Positions 1 through 12,535 of a stretch of 64,000 nt of DNA are shown piece by piece (the stretch's first letter is position 1; every line of letters starts with the position of its first letter). Under the pieces are notes generated by a model. The model saw only the letters and a program-made list of their open reading frames with translations, searched no databases and had not been told where the DNA came from. The position numbers and the translations under genes are program-made. The DNA is from Protopterus annectens (Eukaryota > Chordata > Ceratodontiformes > Protopteridae): NCBI RefSeq assembly GCF_019279795.1, contig NC_056750.1, positions 829,278,519-829,342,518 of the forward strand, given 5' to 3'.

Positions 1-896
1 TGTTGGGCACCTACACCAGCATGCTCCAGTGTCACCACTTGTTGAGCACCTGCACCAGCATGCTCCAGCATCACCACCTGTTAGGCACCTGCACTAGCAT
101 GCTCCAGTGTCACCACCTGGTGGGCACCTGCACCAGCATGCTCCAGCATCACCACCTGGTGGGCACCTGCACCAACATGCTCCAGTGACACCACCTGTTG
201 GGCAGCTGCACCGGCATGCTCCAGCATCACCACCTGTTAGGCACCTGCACTAGCATGCTCCAGTGTCACCACCTGGTGGGCACCTGCACCAGCATGCTCC
301 AGCATCACCACCTGTTGGGTACCTGCACTAGCATGTTCCAGCATCACCACCTGTTGAGCACCTGCACAGGTACACTCCAGCATCACCACCTGGTGGGCAC
401 CTGCACCAACATGCTCCAGTGACACCACCTGTTGGGCACCTGCACCAGCATGCTCCAGCATCACCACCTGTTGGGCACCTGCACTAGCATGCTCCAGCAT
501 CACCACCTGTTGGGCAGCTGCACCGGCATGCTCCAGCATCACCACCTGTTGGGCACCTGCACAGGCATACTCCAGCATCACCACCTGGTGGGCACCTGCA
601 CCAGCATGCTCCAGCATCACCACCTGTTGGGCACCTGCACCAGCATGCTCCAGCATCACCACCTGTTGGGCACCTGCACCAGCTTGCTCCAGCATCACCA
701 CCTGTTGGGCACCTGCACCGGCATGCTCCAGCATCACCACCTGTTGGGCACCTGCACCAGCATACTCCAGTGTCACCACCTGTTGGGCACCTGCACTGGC
801 ATACTATGTCACCACCTGTTGGGCACCTGCACTAGCATGTTCCAGCATCACCACCTGTTGGGCACCTGCACTGGCATGCTCCTGCACCACCACCTG
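1..896. repeat. 39-bp minisatellite, about 23 copies, runs off the left edge
   Basis: Tandem 39-bp units with core caccacctgttgggcacctg followed by a caccagcatgctccag-type segment. Units differ by a few substitutions (gcaccagc/gcactagc, ccagtgt/ccagcat), and one near 800 is shortened. Because 39 is a multiple of 3, long repetitive reading frames appear on both strands (13-residue periods). They are a by-product of the array and not genes. The array ends abruptly near 896 in unique AT-rich sequence; the left end lies outside the window. No similarity to the flanking mobile elements is visible. Confidence 0.97.
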
Positions 897-2456
897 TTAC
901 TGGGACTTTTTCATAGAATGATATGATATTGATAGTCGGTTCGATGTTTCAGACACATGCTTGATGTCATTTATGCGCAGTTGCAATAAATAATTTTGGA
1001 AGTGAAGTCTATACACAATAAATTTAGTGTATTCAGAATGCACAAAAGTCAGACAATACTGCATCACATTAAGCAAATCCACTAAAGTCCTTTGCTTGCA
1101 GTTTCCCCTAACCTTCTTTAAGGCAGTTCCATTGTTTGTAGTAAACATACATACCACATCACTGTTTCCAAAAACCTCCAGAGTTAAACTTACTCATCTA
1201 GCATATATCGATTTTCTCTGTAACATTTCCATTATGAATATATGATTCACATTCCAAATGCATAATGTTCCTCAGAGAAAAAAGAAACTGCAGTTCATAA
1301 GCCACAGACCAAATATGTCTCCCTGTTTTAAGAGCTGGTAACTGATAAAGGCTTTCTGTCTCCCCTAAGCTAGTTGTTGTACATGTTATACTAAAAAGCA
1401 CACATATAAAACCTCATACACTGCCAATATATTTGTGCCAGCAGAAGGCAGAGGTGCCAAGAGAAATACTGGTATCAAATGTTAGCTCTGGCTCAGTAAC
1501 ACACAGAACCATACTTTAAATTCCTGAAGGATAACCACCTCTAACCACTGGTGGCAAAGATTCTTTTGCTCATTGTAAAAGCCATCCAAAAAAAGAAACC
1601 ATAAAACAATGTCTATGTCACAGGTTAGCCATTGTGGGGCTCATTTTTAAAAGAAACCCAGAAAATAAGCACTTCTATATAGTAATTATGGTCTCCTCTT
1701 TATCAAAACCAATGTGTTGTTATCTGACCAAACTGCCGTCCTGTGGCACTATGTTATAGAATTAATCCATTTTTAAAGATAAAGGTAATTATCTGACTTC
1801 TAACATATTTTTGGAGTTCAAAAGCTGTGAAAACGGAGTGTAAAATGCATTATTTTCCTTTATATCACCAAATCAAATCAAATATAAAAATCATCAAATT
1901 ATGTTTTTTTCTTTTATCTTTTACTTGAGGGACAAATACAGGAACGTAACAGATTTTCTTTGCTAAGTGAGTGACTGCTAATCAGCAAAAAGTGCAAATT
2001 ATCAGTGAAGTGTGTAAGATTTCATTTAGCACATTACCAGAATATTATGTCACTTCTTGAAAGGAATCCATTAAAATCCTGTGTTATTGCTGCAGAGTGT
2101 CAGTGTTGTGTATATGCCTTCGCTTCAATGAATATATCAGAAAAATTCATTTTTCAGTAATAAAAATTAGCAAAAGCAGCAATTTGAATTGGTTTTGAAG
2201 GAATGCCTTGAGTGAAGGTTATGCTTTTGATGTCTTTCTTTCTTGGACTATCTTTCTTTTTATACTTATGTAGGTTTCTCTGTTATAGTTGCTTATAAGC
2301 AAGATAGTCATTTATGAAACTCAGAGGACTATTATATTACCTTCTGTGCTCGTGATTCATATGCACATACCTTTGATCTAATTACATGAACAATAATTGT
2401 TTTGTGTGTGTATCCACCCCACCCCACAATATATTTCATCTGATATACATCGATAC
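897..2456. other. AT-rich sequence, no recognised feature
   Basis: I see no coding region, RNA gene or recognisable transposon here. Short open frames in this stretch lack any family motif and codon structure. The right edge grades into the GATGA-rich 3' tail of the minus-strand LINE that follows. Confidence 0.5.
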
Positions 2457-5400
2457 ATGTATACATACATTATCATCTTCATCAACCCATGTTAGCCCCA
2501 ATGTTTGCATGGGATTGGGTGCAATGTCAACTGTCACCTTTCACTTGATTCAGACACTCTCTCCTACCTCTTTTGAGAGTCGTACCTGGTTGTTGCAGGT
2601 CTCTTTTCATGCCGTTCATCCATCTCTTGGATAAAAGTCCTTGCTCTCTCCTACCTCTTTTGAGAGTCGTACCTGGTTGTTGCAGGTCTCTTTTCATGCC
2701 GTTCATTCATCTCTTGGATAAAAGTCCTTGCTCTCTCCTACCTCTTTTGAGAGTCGTACCTGGTTGTTGCAGGTCTCTTTTCATGCCGTTCATCCATCTC
2801 TTGGATAAAAGTCCTTGCTCTCTCCTACCTCTTTTGAGAGTTGTACCTGGTTGTTGCAGGTCTCTTTTCATGCCGTTCATCCATCTCTTGGATAAAAGTC
2901 CTTGCTCTCTCCTACCTCTTTTGAGAGTTGTACCTGGTTGTTGCAGGTCTCTTTTCATGCCGTTCATCCATCTCTTGGATAAAAGTCCTTGCTCTCTCCT
3001 ACCTCTTTTGAGAGTCGTACCTGGTTGTTGCAGGTCTCTTTTCATGCCGTTCATCCATCTCTTGGATAAAAGTCCTTGCTCTCTCCTACCGCTTTTGAGA
3101 GTTGTACCTGGTTGTTGCAGGTCTCTTTTCATGCCGTTCATCCATCTCTTGGATAAAAGTCCTTGCTCTCTCCTACCTCTTTTGAGAGTTGTACCTGGTT
3201 GTTGCAGGTCTCTTTTCATGCCGTTCATCCATCTCTTGGATAAAAGTCCTTGCTCTCTCCTACCTCTTTTGAGAGTCATACCTGGTTGTTGCAGGTCTCT
3301 TTTCATGCCGTTCATCCATCTCTTGGATAAAAGTCCTTGCTCTCTCCTACCTCTTTTGAGAGTCATACCTGGTTGTTGCAGGTCTCTTTTCATGCCGTTC
3401 ATCCATCTCTTGGATAAAAGTCCTTGCTCTCTCCTACCTCTTTTGAGAGTCGTACCTGGTTGTTGCAGGTCTCTTTTCATGCCGTTCATCCATCTCTTGG
3501 ATAAAAGTCCTTGCTCGCTCCTACCTCTTTTGAGAGTCGTACCTGGTTGTCGCAGGTCTCTTTTCATGCCGTTCATCCATCTCTTGGATAAAAGTCCTTG
3601 CTCTCTCCTACCTCTTTTGAGAGTCGTACCTGGTTGTTGCAGGTCTCTTTTCATGCTGTTCATCCATCTCTTGGATAAAAGTCCTTGCTCTCTCCTACCT
3701 CTTTTGAGAGTCGTACCTGGTTGTTGCAGGTCTCTTTTCATGCCGTTCATCCATCTCTTGGATAAAAGTCCTTGCTCTTTCCTACCTCTTTTGAGAGTCG
3801 TCCCTGGTTGTTGCAGGTCTCTTTTCATGCCGTTCATCCATCTCTTGGATAAAAGTCCTTGACTCCTCTTCCTTCTTCTTGTCTTTCTCATATCTGCTTC
3901 AGAAGACTGTCTTCTATTTTCCTGCACATTTAAAGACACAACCTTAATCTCTTCTCCTTTACCTTCTCACCAGTTGAAGCTGTTTTGGCTTCCACGCTGA
4001 TGTCCTTATTTCTTCACCTTCCCACATTCTACCATCCACCAAAGCCACTTAATGTCACTTCATTTCCATGAGCTCAAGCTTCCTGAGCTGCTCTGCCTTC
4101 AATGTCCAAGTTCTGTGCCATAAACAAACACTAGTTCAATTACTGTTTTGCACACTTTACTTTTACTTTCTTTAACATTCTTCTGTCACAAAATACTCCT
4201 AACAATTTATACCAGCTGGCTGCAGCATCTCTTATTCTAGCTTTGACCTCCTCATTCAGACTTTCCTTCTTCTCAAACACCCTTCCCATATACCTTAAGC
4301 TGCTAACCTCTTCCAATATTTTCCCTTTTATATCAGTTTTCAGCTTTTTCTGATTTCCTCCATTTGTTGTTAAAACAACCGTCCTGTCTCTATTCAGTTT
4401 TCATCCCATGTGCCTTTAGTTTTACATTCCATCCACCAAATATTTATATCATCTGGATACAGCAATATTGCTGATCTATCCCTTCCCACTATTCTGCTAA
4501 CACAGTCAATCACAAGAATGAAAAGAAATTGGCTCAGATCTGAAACCTGACGCACACCTGCTCCCACTGAGAACTCAACTGTTAGTCTGAACACTGCTAG
4601 TGTTTGTCTCATTGGGTTCTTCTATACAGGCAGCACTAATTCTACCATTGTTTCCAGAATGTGGAACCACCACATATCTGCCCAAATCAGCTTTCTTAGG
4701 ACCTTGAAATATGCCTTCTCTAAGTATACGAATGCCCAGGTGGACTCTTTCATCATCTTTATTTTCTTCTCCACTATCTTACTCACTTCAGACATTTGTT
4801 TGGTTAATTGTGCTACATCTTAGTCTGAATCTAACCTGCTCATCTCTCACTTTACTTTCTAATAATCTGCATATTTGTTTATCAATCACCTTCTCCAATA
4901 CTTCCATGCAATATGGCAGGAGCTCAATATCCCTGTACTGGCCATGGTTGTGAATGCCCCCCCTTGTTCATGCACACTGGCACTTGAATGCTTACGCTTC
5001 AGTCATCTCGGATATGTCTTTCTAACCATGCCCTGATAAGTACCCTCAGGAGCCATTTCTCACCAAACTCATGCAATATTGTTATTGTACCAGCTGTGAC
5101 TTTGTCTGAGCCTTCTGATTTCCTGCACTTCATCTTCATTAGTACGGCCCTCACTTGTTCTAGGCTATTTTTTTCTTCTTCTTTCAATGTGGTTTGTGTA
5201 CAGGTTATTACAGCCTCTGCACTTTTTTTCATTCAGAAGCTGCTGGAAGTACTCCTTCCATCTACCTTTGATGTCCTCTGGACTTGTAAACAGATTGTTG
5301 CTGGCATCACTTATATTTGGTGTCTGATGACTAGCTTCTTTGTCTTTCAGCCTTTACCTTGCAAGCTCATAGCATTTCTTTGTGCCATTTGCTGAGTCCC

Positions 5401-5650
5401 TTTCCAGGAGATGATACAATTTCTCTGACATCTTACTCTTAGCCATTGTGATTGCTCTTTTAGACTCTTTTTCCAGCCAAGTATTCTTTCTTAGCCTGGT
5501 CCATAATTTGTATCTCCCAATTTTTCCTGTGCTCTTTCTTTATTTTGATAGCTTCTTGGACTTCTGTGTTCCACCGTCAGATTTCCTTAGGTACTTTATT
5601 TTCATATCTGGCTCAGCCATAAGTCTGATCTGTAGTCTTCACTTATGCTG
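2457..5650 (-). mobile_element. RTE-like LINE, decayed, 5'-truncated, minus strand
   Basis: Read on the minus strand, 5640-5230 encodes an EN-RT linker (WWN-EVQEAI-like and RWKEYFQQLLNE motifs). 5232-4999 encodes a segment like MKCRKSEGSDKVTAG, the RT entry motif of RTE and related APE-type LINEs. 4612-4394 encodes a VRQVSDLSQFLFILVID segment followed by a YPDD-like box where YADD is expected. 3939-3800 gives the C-terminal KRWMNGMKRDLQ motif (compare GRPKKRWMDxVKEDL in relatives). The 3' end near 2457-2500 has a gatgaagatgataatg-type tail, typical of elements ending in GAT-rich microsatellite. Several frameshifts and stops break the frame, and the 5' endonuclease region is absent. The clade call (RTE versus a related group) is inference. 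Confidence 0.75.
2557..3862 (-). repeat. 87-bp minisatellite, 15 copies, made of LINE ORF sequence
   Basis: Fifteen near-identical 87-bp units (29 codons). On the minus strand each unit reads KRWMNGMKRDLQQPGTTLKR plus nine more residues. The first unit joins in frame to the upstream LINE ORF (ENRRQSSEADMRKTRRRKRS just before it), so the unit is the C-terminal segment of the RTE-like LINE amplified in place. Units differ by only a handful of substitutions (cgt/tgt/cat at one site, ctc/cgc), which suggests recent expansion or homogenisation. Both strands remain open across the array only because the unit is stop-free and a multiple of three. Confidence 0.95.
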
Positions 5651-5654
5651 TTTT

Positions 5655-7560
5655 ATTATTAAACCTCATTTGAGTGGATAATCACGGATGCTGTAGGTCC
5701 ATTAGTAAAGGCCATTAATGGCTGCCAATACATTTAGGTAGTTATTGGCTATGCCAGACAATTTCCTGAAGCACTACCCCTGTGAAAATCCAATGTCATT
5801 TAAAAGCCAATGAACTAGTACTACATTTTTTCTGGTTAGGGATTCCCAAAGAGATATTCATGGATTGGGGAACTCCAATTTATTATTGAATAAAATACCA
5901 TGTTTTCCAGAAAAAAATAAAGCAAGCAAGAACTTTCTTGTACCAATGCACCAGTTACTTTCTGGAAAAAGGTATATCAGTGAAGAATTTTGTTGTACCA
6001 CCCTTGAAAAGTTGGGTTAGTGGACCCCATTTTAAGGTTATAACACAAGAAGTAAAGAAATGAGGTAAGTTACTTTTCTTCATAATTTTGCTGTAAAATA
6101 GCTGCCGCAAAATTCAACATGATTTACCCAGTTTGGGTTACTGCATTGTATTCATTCACAAAGTTAGCTGGATATAATGAAGGAGACTTGGGAAGAGAGA
6201 GAAAAAAGTTTGGGTTACTGCATTGTATTCATTCACAAAGTTAGCTGGATATAATGAAGGAGACTTGGGAAGAGAGAGAAAAAAGTTAAAAGTAAAGTAG
6301 CACACTTGACTAGCCTGCAACAAGGCAGGTGAGAATGGGTGAATTAGTATTAAAAAACCTTTTAAAAAAAGCAGGAGAGATGTGTTGGACGGTGTATAGC
6401 AAAACCATCAGACTTTGGGAATTTGAAACAGAGGCAAAGTGTTAGTATTAATTCCTTCTGCTAAAAATAAGATTCAAGCAAGGTGGGAAGTTTGAGGTAA
6501 CATAGAAAATGAATAAGGTAAATTACAAAATAAGGCAAAAATGGAAAGGGGAAAACTAGAGTAGATACATCATGTGCATATGTGTTAAAACAATGCAGGC
6601 GAGCTTAGGTTTCACATCTCTGCCTGGGCGCTGACATCGATACCCATAGTATGGTATCAAGGAATTCTGTCCCTGTCATTCAATTAGATAAAAATATTGT
6701 CTCAGGATGAGAGCAAAAAACAAAAGTGTTTTATTGAGAAATAAAGGGTTTATTTTTATGAGTTACCTGATACGCTAGATTTAATACAGAACTATACTGA
6801 AACTATGCCGGAGGATAAGACAAAACCTGTAACTGTATAGGACACCAGAGTTTTGAAGAAAATCAGTAAATCAAGAAGTGAAACAAAATGCTTAAACTAG
6901 AAATGATTGAGGAGTCCCAAAGTGAATGGAGCAGTTGGACTGCATTAGTCCAGATGCCAGATGACTCAGACTTTGTAATGGTTTAAAAATAACTGAATAT
7001 CATGTCCAAATTTGGCACTTATATGAAGCCCTGACCAGAAGAGCTCATAGTAAGACTAGGCAAAGCAACATTTTTGGCCACCCTAATCTTAATCGGGTAT
7101 TTGTCAGATTACCTGTACTCTGAAACCAGCGATGACAGTATTTTCTGCCCCTGAAGGCATTTTTATTATACTGCCTTACCATTTGGAGTTATCATATCCT
7201 GATACTTTTCACAACTGCATACTTGATGATGTACTAATTTACTCTATGGATTTTGAGTTACATGTATGCAAAGTCCAAGCTGTCCTTAAGCCCTTAAGAC
7301 TGCCTGGACGTACAGTTAATTGTGCCAAAAGTAAGCTTGGTATATGATTGGGATAGGGGCAATTAGACCACAGACAGAAAAAAACAGAAACTGTCACCAA
7401 CTGTCCTGTACACTTTATGAAATGATTAGTGAAAGCATTCTTCCAACTAACAGGACACTACAGAATATTTGTAGCTAACTTTGCTACCATCATCTTTCAA
7501 ACTTCTGAACTAGCCTGATTGAGATGGGTATCTTGAGACATTGTAAGAATTGTCTCTTGC
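5655..7560 (+). mobile_element. Ty3/gypsy fossil (Gmr1-like order), integrase then RT
   Basis: An old, broken LTR-retrotransposon pol remnant with many breaks. Integrase-like sequence comes first: a DAVGPL...VVIGYARQFPEALPL core around 5660-5800 and an IN C-terminal KVLVLIPSAKNKIQARWE segment near 6437-6490, followed by an HVH-type end near 6570-6600. RT follows: an EESQSEWSS-type entry segment near 6905-6930, then LPFGV-type and LDDVLIYSMDFELHV motifs around 7170-7270, and a LTGHYRIFVANFATI connection near 7450-7490. Having integrase upstream of RT is the domain order known from Gmr1-like Ty3/gypsy elements of fishes and other deuterostomes. No LTRs were recognised. Confidence 0.7.
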
Positions 7561-7729
7561 TGTCTGACGATTATCTGTCACTCAAACAGTGTATCATAAT
7601 GTGTGAGAGATTTACATATAAAATGCCCTTGGCTGCAAAAATGTCACACACAGTAAACTCAGCTGCCAAAATTGTCAGTGGTATACCATAAATTGCAACT
7701 CTCCAAAGCCATCAAGTTACAAATAATCT

Positions 7730-7960
7730 GCAGTGGTGGTGCTGCCGTAGCATTGTCGCCTCACAGTAAGACATCCTGTTCGATTCTCAGCTAAAGCATC
7801 TTCTGTGTGGAGACATGCGTGAATGGGTGTACCTTCGTTGAAGGTTGTGCGTCAGGGTTGGCAACTCGGCACGTAAAAATCTACTGCCAATCATTAGCAG
7901 ACCGGAGTTCCGCTGTGGCGACCCCTAACCAGGAAAAGCCAAAAGACACAACATGCAAAG
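7730..7960 (+). mobile_element. tRNA-derived SINE, short form, plus strand
   Basis: Begins with a tRNA-like head (tggtggtgctgccgtagc as A-box region, then gtcgcctcacag and a B-box-like tgttcgattctc). It continues through a body with acatgcgtgaatgggtg and ccaatcattagcagaccgg, and ends gacccctaaccaggaaaagc. The same family recurs at 11824-12097, 34822-35054, 41396-41722 and 56950-57146. No clear target duplication was found for this copy, which abuts the CR1-like LINE that follows. Confidence 0.85.
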
Positions 7961-7969
7961 ATTCTAAAG

Positions 7970-10900
7970 ATTAACTTGCCTAAACCTCAAAGACCTCCAA
8001 AACACAACATGGGCACAAAGCACACTCAGCAAATTAAGCCTACCTGCTCACATAGCACAAGGAGTCCCAAAGTCACAGATGCTGAGCCCATACGGAAAGG
8101 CATTGACTTAACCAAACATTCCTGTTATAGGTGACTCCATTGTAAGACATACAGATGTGCCTCTTACTGGTTGAACCAGTGGATGGTTAGTTGCTTGTCC
8201 GGTGCCAGGATCCATCAGATCATTCATGCACTTAAGTCCTTGAGCAGCAATAACCAGTATGACTCTGTCATAGCTCATGTTGGTGTCAATAACTTGAGGT
8301 GTACTTCCCTGAATGATATAAAGAGAGACATGATGGAGCTCTCAGACTATGTGTCTAAAGCAGGTATGAGCCCAGCATTGAGCAGCATTCTACTATATCC
8401 AAGGATGATGCCGCTATATGAGCAAAAATAACTGACTTCTATAATTGGCTTCTTTTTTATGTCATTCAAAGACGGTCCAATATTTGTCAACCTGAAAGGA
8501 TATAATCAACATACCCCACTGCTTTGCCAGTGATGGCCTGCATCTGTCCCCTCTAGGGTTTCAGTTATTGGCAAGGACATTGTCCACTGGATAAACCTGC
8601 CAACATAATGAAACAATCAAAGGAAAATATGAAGGTGCTACTGATCAATGTTAGGAGAATGAACAAGAAACTTCAATTCCTATAAACCCTTCTCATTCTA
8701 GAAGACATTGACATCTGTGTTGTGACTGAGATATGGTTTAAAATAGTGGAGAGCACACTGGTTGTGCAGGGCTATATCTTCCAAATGTTTAGACCAGCTA
8801 CTGCACAGGAGACGAAAAAAGGTGGGGGTGTCTCAGTCTCACACATCAAGGCTGGTAAAGCAGTATGATGCACTAGAGTTGTCCAAATAACCATCATAAA
8901 AGGTCCATACCATATATTAGCTACCTATAGAATTCCCTCCATGATAATGGAAATCCACGACACCTGTCTACAGGAACTATCACTCAGGATTAGCCCAAAT
9001 ACCATTTTCCTAGCAGATCTAAACTATCCAACTATATACTGGGAAACCTACACCATCACTACTGTGCAAGCACATAGATTCCTGGACTTGGTCAATACAA
9101 ATGCAAATGTCCTGGAGCAATTAGCCAGAGTACCCACTAGGGGGGAATAACATCTTGGGTCTTGTCCTTACTAATATGGGAGCATCTTGCAACATCCCTT
9201 GTGTATCTTCATCACTTGTTAGGTCTGACCATAAACCAGTCTCCTTCAAAATAAAACTGAAACTAGAGATCTCTTCCACCCAATGTTCCTTTAGAAATTA
9301 GATAAAATACCTACTCCTAAGTGATACATTGGCAAGCTTCAAATCCCCACCAAACCCAGTTAATTCCACCGAATATGGAGAAATGTACAACAGCGCAACA
9401 CTATTCCAGCATGTAAACAGCTGCATAGTTGTAGGTGTGTCCCATAGGTACAAGTGCAGGGCAAACACCAAAAATAAACCCACATGGTGGAGACATAACA
9501 TCAAGAAACTTATAATAAAAGGAAAATAATTTTGACCAAAAGTAAGAACAGTAATTCCCAAAATGTTAGATACCTCACTGAAAAAAACTGGAGCTTAATG
9601 AAGTCCACCAAAGCCAAGTTTGGGGCTAAAATAGATAAAAAAGCCATAGAAAAATCACAGGGCATTTTTTGCTTATGTTCGTAATCCCAAAAGGGCAACA
9701 CAGCAATGTGCTGAGCTAATTGTGAATGATGTTACCTACACTGAAGCTGAAGATATAACAAACCTACTAGCAGATACATTTAGCTCTAACTTTACCCCTC
9801 TCTCCCCTCTGTCTGTCCTTCAAGACATACCTAAAACTGGCTCATCTCCAGCTATCACACAAGACCAAGTCCTAAAAGTGCAATCAAAATCTAAAAATAC
9901 TGCATGGATGGGTCCTGACAATATCCTTAGATGCATCTTAAATATTATGAAGCATGATTTAACAACACCCATAACAACACTGTTTAATCTCAGCCTACAT
10001 GCAAGCTTTGTACCAAGTGAATGGAGAACAGCTAGAGTCACTCGCCTGCATAACAAAGGATCGTTCATAAACCCAGGCAATTGCAGACCCATATGTCTAA
10101 ACAGCCTCATATGCAAAGCCATGAAAAGATTTATCGTGGAACTAATCAATCAGGACCTAGGGAACCTCCAAACACTGGACCCGTCTCAGTTTGGATTTGT
10201 CAAGGGCATGTCATACTTACTCAACCTGGTGGATTTAAAAAAAAAAAAAAATCACCAAAGCAACGAATAAAGACAAAATAATACACACTGCATGCCTCAT
10301 CTTGGAAAAAGATTTTGACAGAGTACCCCACTTGAGCGTACTAGAAAATGTAATTAAACTGAGAATAAATCATTATGTCACCAGCTGGATTGTCAACTGG
10401 CTCACAGATAGGCTGCAGATTATCAAAACAGAAGTTACCTCCATAAAGAGACCAGCCACTTGTGGACTCCCCCAGGGTTCGGTGCTGGGACCACTCCTAT
10501 CTGACATCTATGTTTCTGTAGTAAAAGCCAATAGCAAAGGGCACTGGCTGATTAAGTTTGCAGATGACTGGAAGCTATGAGCAGCCACTAAATCCCCAAA
10601 TGACTTAGCCATCCTGCAGGAAGGGTTGTATCAAATAAATAACTGATGCTAAAATCATGGACTGAAACTAAATGCCAAAAGTACATTATTGTATCCTTTG
10701 GGAAGTCATCTATCCCAGGAAACTGCTACATTGAAGACATGTCCCTAAGAGTTGGATTTGGGAACTTATGTGGACAGTGAACTAACAATGTACAACATGT
10801 GACCCCTGTTGTAAAAAAGTCCTTCTGTATTGCACAGATTACAAACAAAGGGATTGGGTCTAGATCTAAGGATGTCATTGTCCCCCTTTAGCACAACAGA

Positions 10901-10971
10901 GAAACTGGCTAAGTTTAAAATTGTGTACCAGAGCATCTAGCCTAGTACTTACCTGTGAACCTATGGAATTC
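7970..10971 (+). mobile_element. CR1/L2-like LINE, decayed, plus strand
   Basis: Order on the plus strand: ORF1 esterase-like part (GDSIVRHT near 8130, VGVNNL near 8285); start of ORF2 endonuclease near 8630-8760; the endonuclease tail with an SDHKPVSF motif near 9225; an EN-RT linker at 9329-9700; RT at 9722-10580 with LPQGSVLGPLLS near 10470-10500 and FADD near 10558. The 3' end reads gcctagtacttacctgtgaacctatgg at 10941-10968, the family's end. The C-terminal part of ORF2 is mostly deleted (10880-10930). Many stops and frameshifts, and an A-run at 10237-10250, make it non-functional. ORF1 5' sequence starts just after the SINE at 7960. Confidence 0.88.
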
Positions 10972-11808
10972 TGAAAGCATTTATGCAGCAATGCTCTCTA
11001 CATTGTTTATGAGAGAGCTGGTAAAATGCAGCTTGTTAGAGATGATGTGCAGAGAAATCCTGGATGGTAGGACCTAGAGTGCATAGGAACACGGTATTTT
11101 ATCTCTAGAAGGTTATGTAATTCAACAGATGTTTACTATATAACCTGTCAGTCAATAATAACATTCAGGGTGGAAATTTACTCCAGAATGAGAAAGATAT
11201 GATGTAACACTTGAATTTGATTGTTTATCCATTAGTCAACAAAGGACTTTTAGACAAAATAGGTAGCAAATGAAAAATCCACAAGCTGATGTTGTGAGAC
11301 AGATCTAAATGAAAGCATTAGAAATAAAAGTAGTAAGTGGACGGTCAGCAGATGAGAGAGGGAGAGAGAGAGAAACTAACTGCTAGCACGTCTGAGAAAA
11401 CATGGTAGAGACACAATGATAAAGTGATTTGGTTAAACATTCTTGCATGCTAACAGTGGTTATTCTGTCATGTACCTGCACATAGCAGTGCCTGAATTGT
11501 GGGTCCTCATTGTCACTGTTGAAGTGACACCCTGACCCCATGTACAAAAATGGGAAAAAGTGGATGTGGATAGATGGATGGATTCCAACCAGTTACCAGT
11601 AACAATTGGCCACAAATTAAAGACTAAGTGTGGTATATTTTTAACTAGGACCCCAAGAATGTGAATTGTCTTTGCAATGCAGTGCAGTAGAAATACAGTT
11701 AATATAATACTTGGAAAATGAAAATTAAAAGGCCCTTCTGAAAAAAGTAATGATAACATTAATTCAAAGCAAAGCTTATTAACATATGTTATCAAGAATA
11801 CAATGTTT
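10972..11808. other. No recognised feature
   Basis: AT-rich sequence between a LINE 3' end and a SINE. A short GA-rich run lies near 11354-11372. Open frames here show no family motif. Confidence 0.45.
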
Positions 11809-11823
11809 CAGTCTTGAACAGGT

Positions 11824-12097
11824 TGCTGTTGTTTTCTTTCAGCTTTTCCCAGTTTGGGGCCACCACAGTGGAACTCCGGTGCTCTAATGATTGGCATCGA
11901 TTTTTTATGGTGCCAAGGTGCCAGCCTGACGCCCAACCTTCAATGAAGGCACGCCCATTCACGCATGTCTTTCGAATGCCACTCGACCACAGGGATGACA
12001 TGCAGACTCCACACAGAAGGAGCTCCAGCCCAGAATCAAACGGGAGAACCTCTTGCTGTGAGGCAACAATGCTACCACTATGCCACCATGGCTTTCT
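11824..12097 (-). mobile_element. tRNA-derived SINE with 15-bp target duplication, minus strand
   Basis: On the minus strand the copy starts with the tRNA-like head (catggtggcatagtggtagc near 12090, then cctcacagcaagagg) and ends at cagctgaaag-like sequence near 11840. Flanks repeat: cagtcttgaacaggt at 11809-11823 and caatcttgaacaggt at 12098-12112, one mismatch, a convincing target site duplication. That defines exact insert borders of about 274 bp. The central domain is short compared with the copy at 41396-41722. Confidence 0.9.
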
Positions 12098-12112
12098 CAA
12101 TCTTGAACAGGT

Positions 12113-12535
12113 ATCTAGAATAATTCAGTTGTTGCGTATACAGAAAGCAACAGGTAAGTCACTCCAATACACAGATAAGTAGTCTCTACCAGAAATGAGA
12201 ACAAAAATCAGACAAATGGAAATAATAGATGGTGCATTCACAACTCAGTGACTTATCAAACTGCTTATGGGCAGGTCTGGTAAGACAGGGATGCCATAAC
12301 TTGCCTTTCATTTGCATGTAGGGTGCTGTCACTGTTACTGAAGCCTTGACAGTTTGATTTGAAAAGTGGTTAGGGTTTTGATGTTTAATTTTCATGATGC
12401 CAGACAATGCATAGAGGCAATGTTTAGGAAAGGTGTTAAACAGTGCTGCATGTAGTAAAACATATCCTTATCAAGCATTTTTATCTGATAAAGAGTAAAA
12501 CAGAAAAATAACAAAAATACGGTAGCAGCCTAAGA
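12113..12535. other. No recognised feature
   Basis: Short stretch between the SINE target duplication and the 39-bp array; no motif seen on either strand. Confidence 0.4.

Noticed and set aside
2573-3862. 429-codon plus-strand frame with VVPGCCRSLFMPFIHLLDKS repeats
   Set aside because: It is the antisense of the LINE-derived 87-bp array. The informative strand is minus, where the unit matches a LINE motif.
7730-7800. Functional tRNA gene
   Set aside because: The A- and B-box-like sequences are part of a SINE head that recurs four more times; no cloverleaf with intact acceptor stem.
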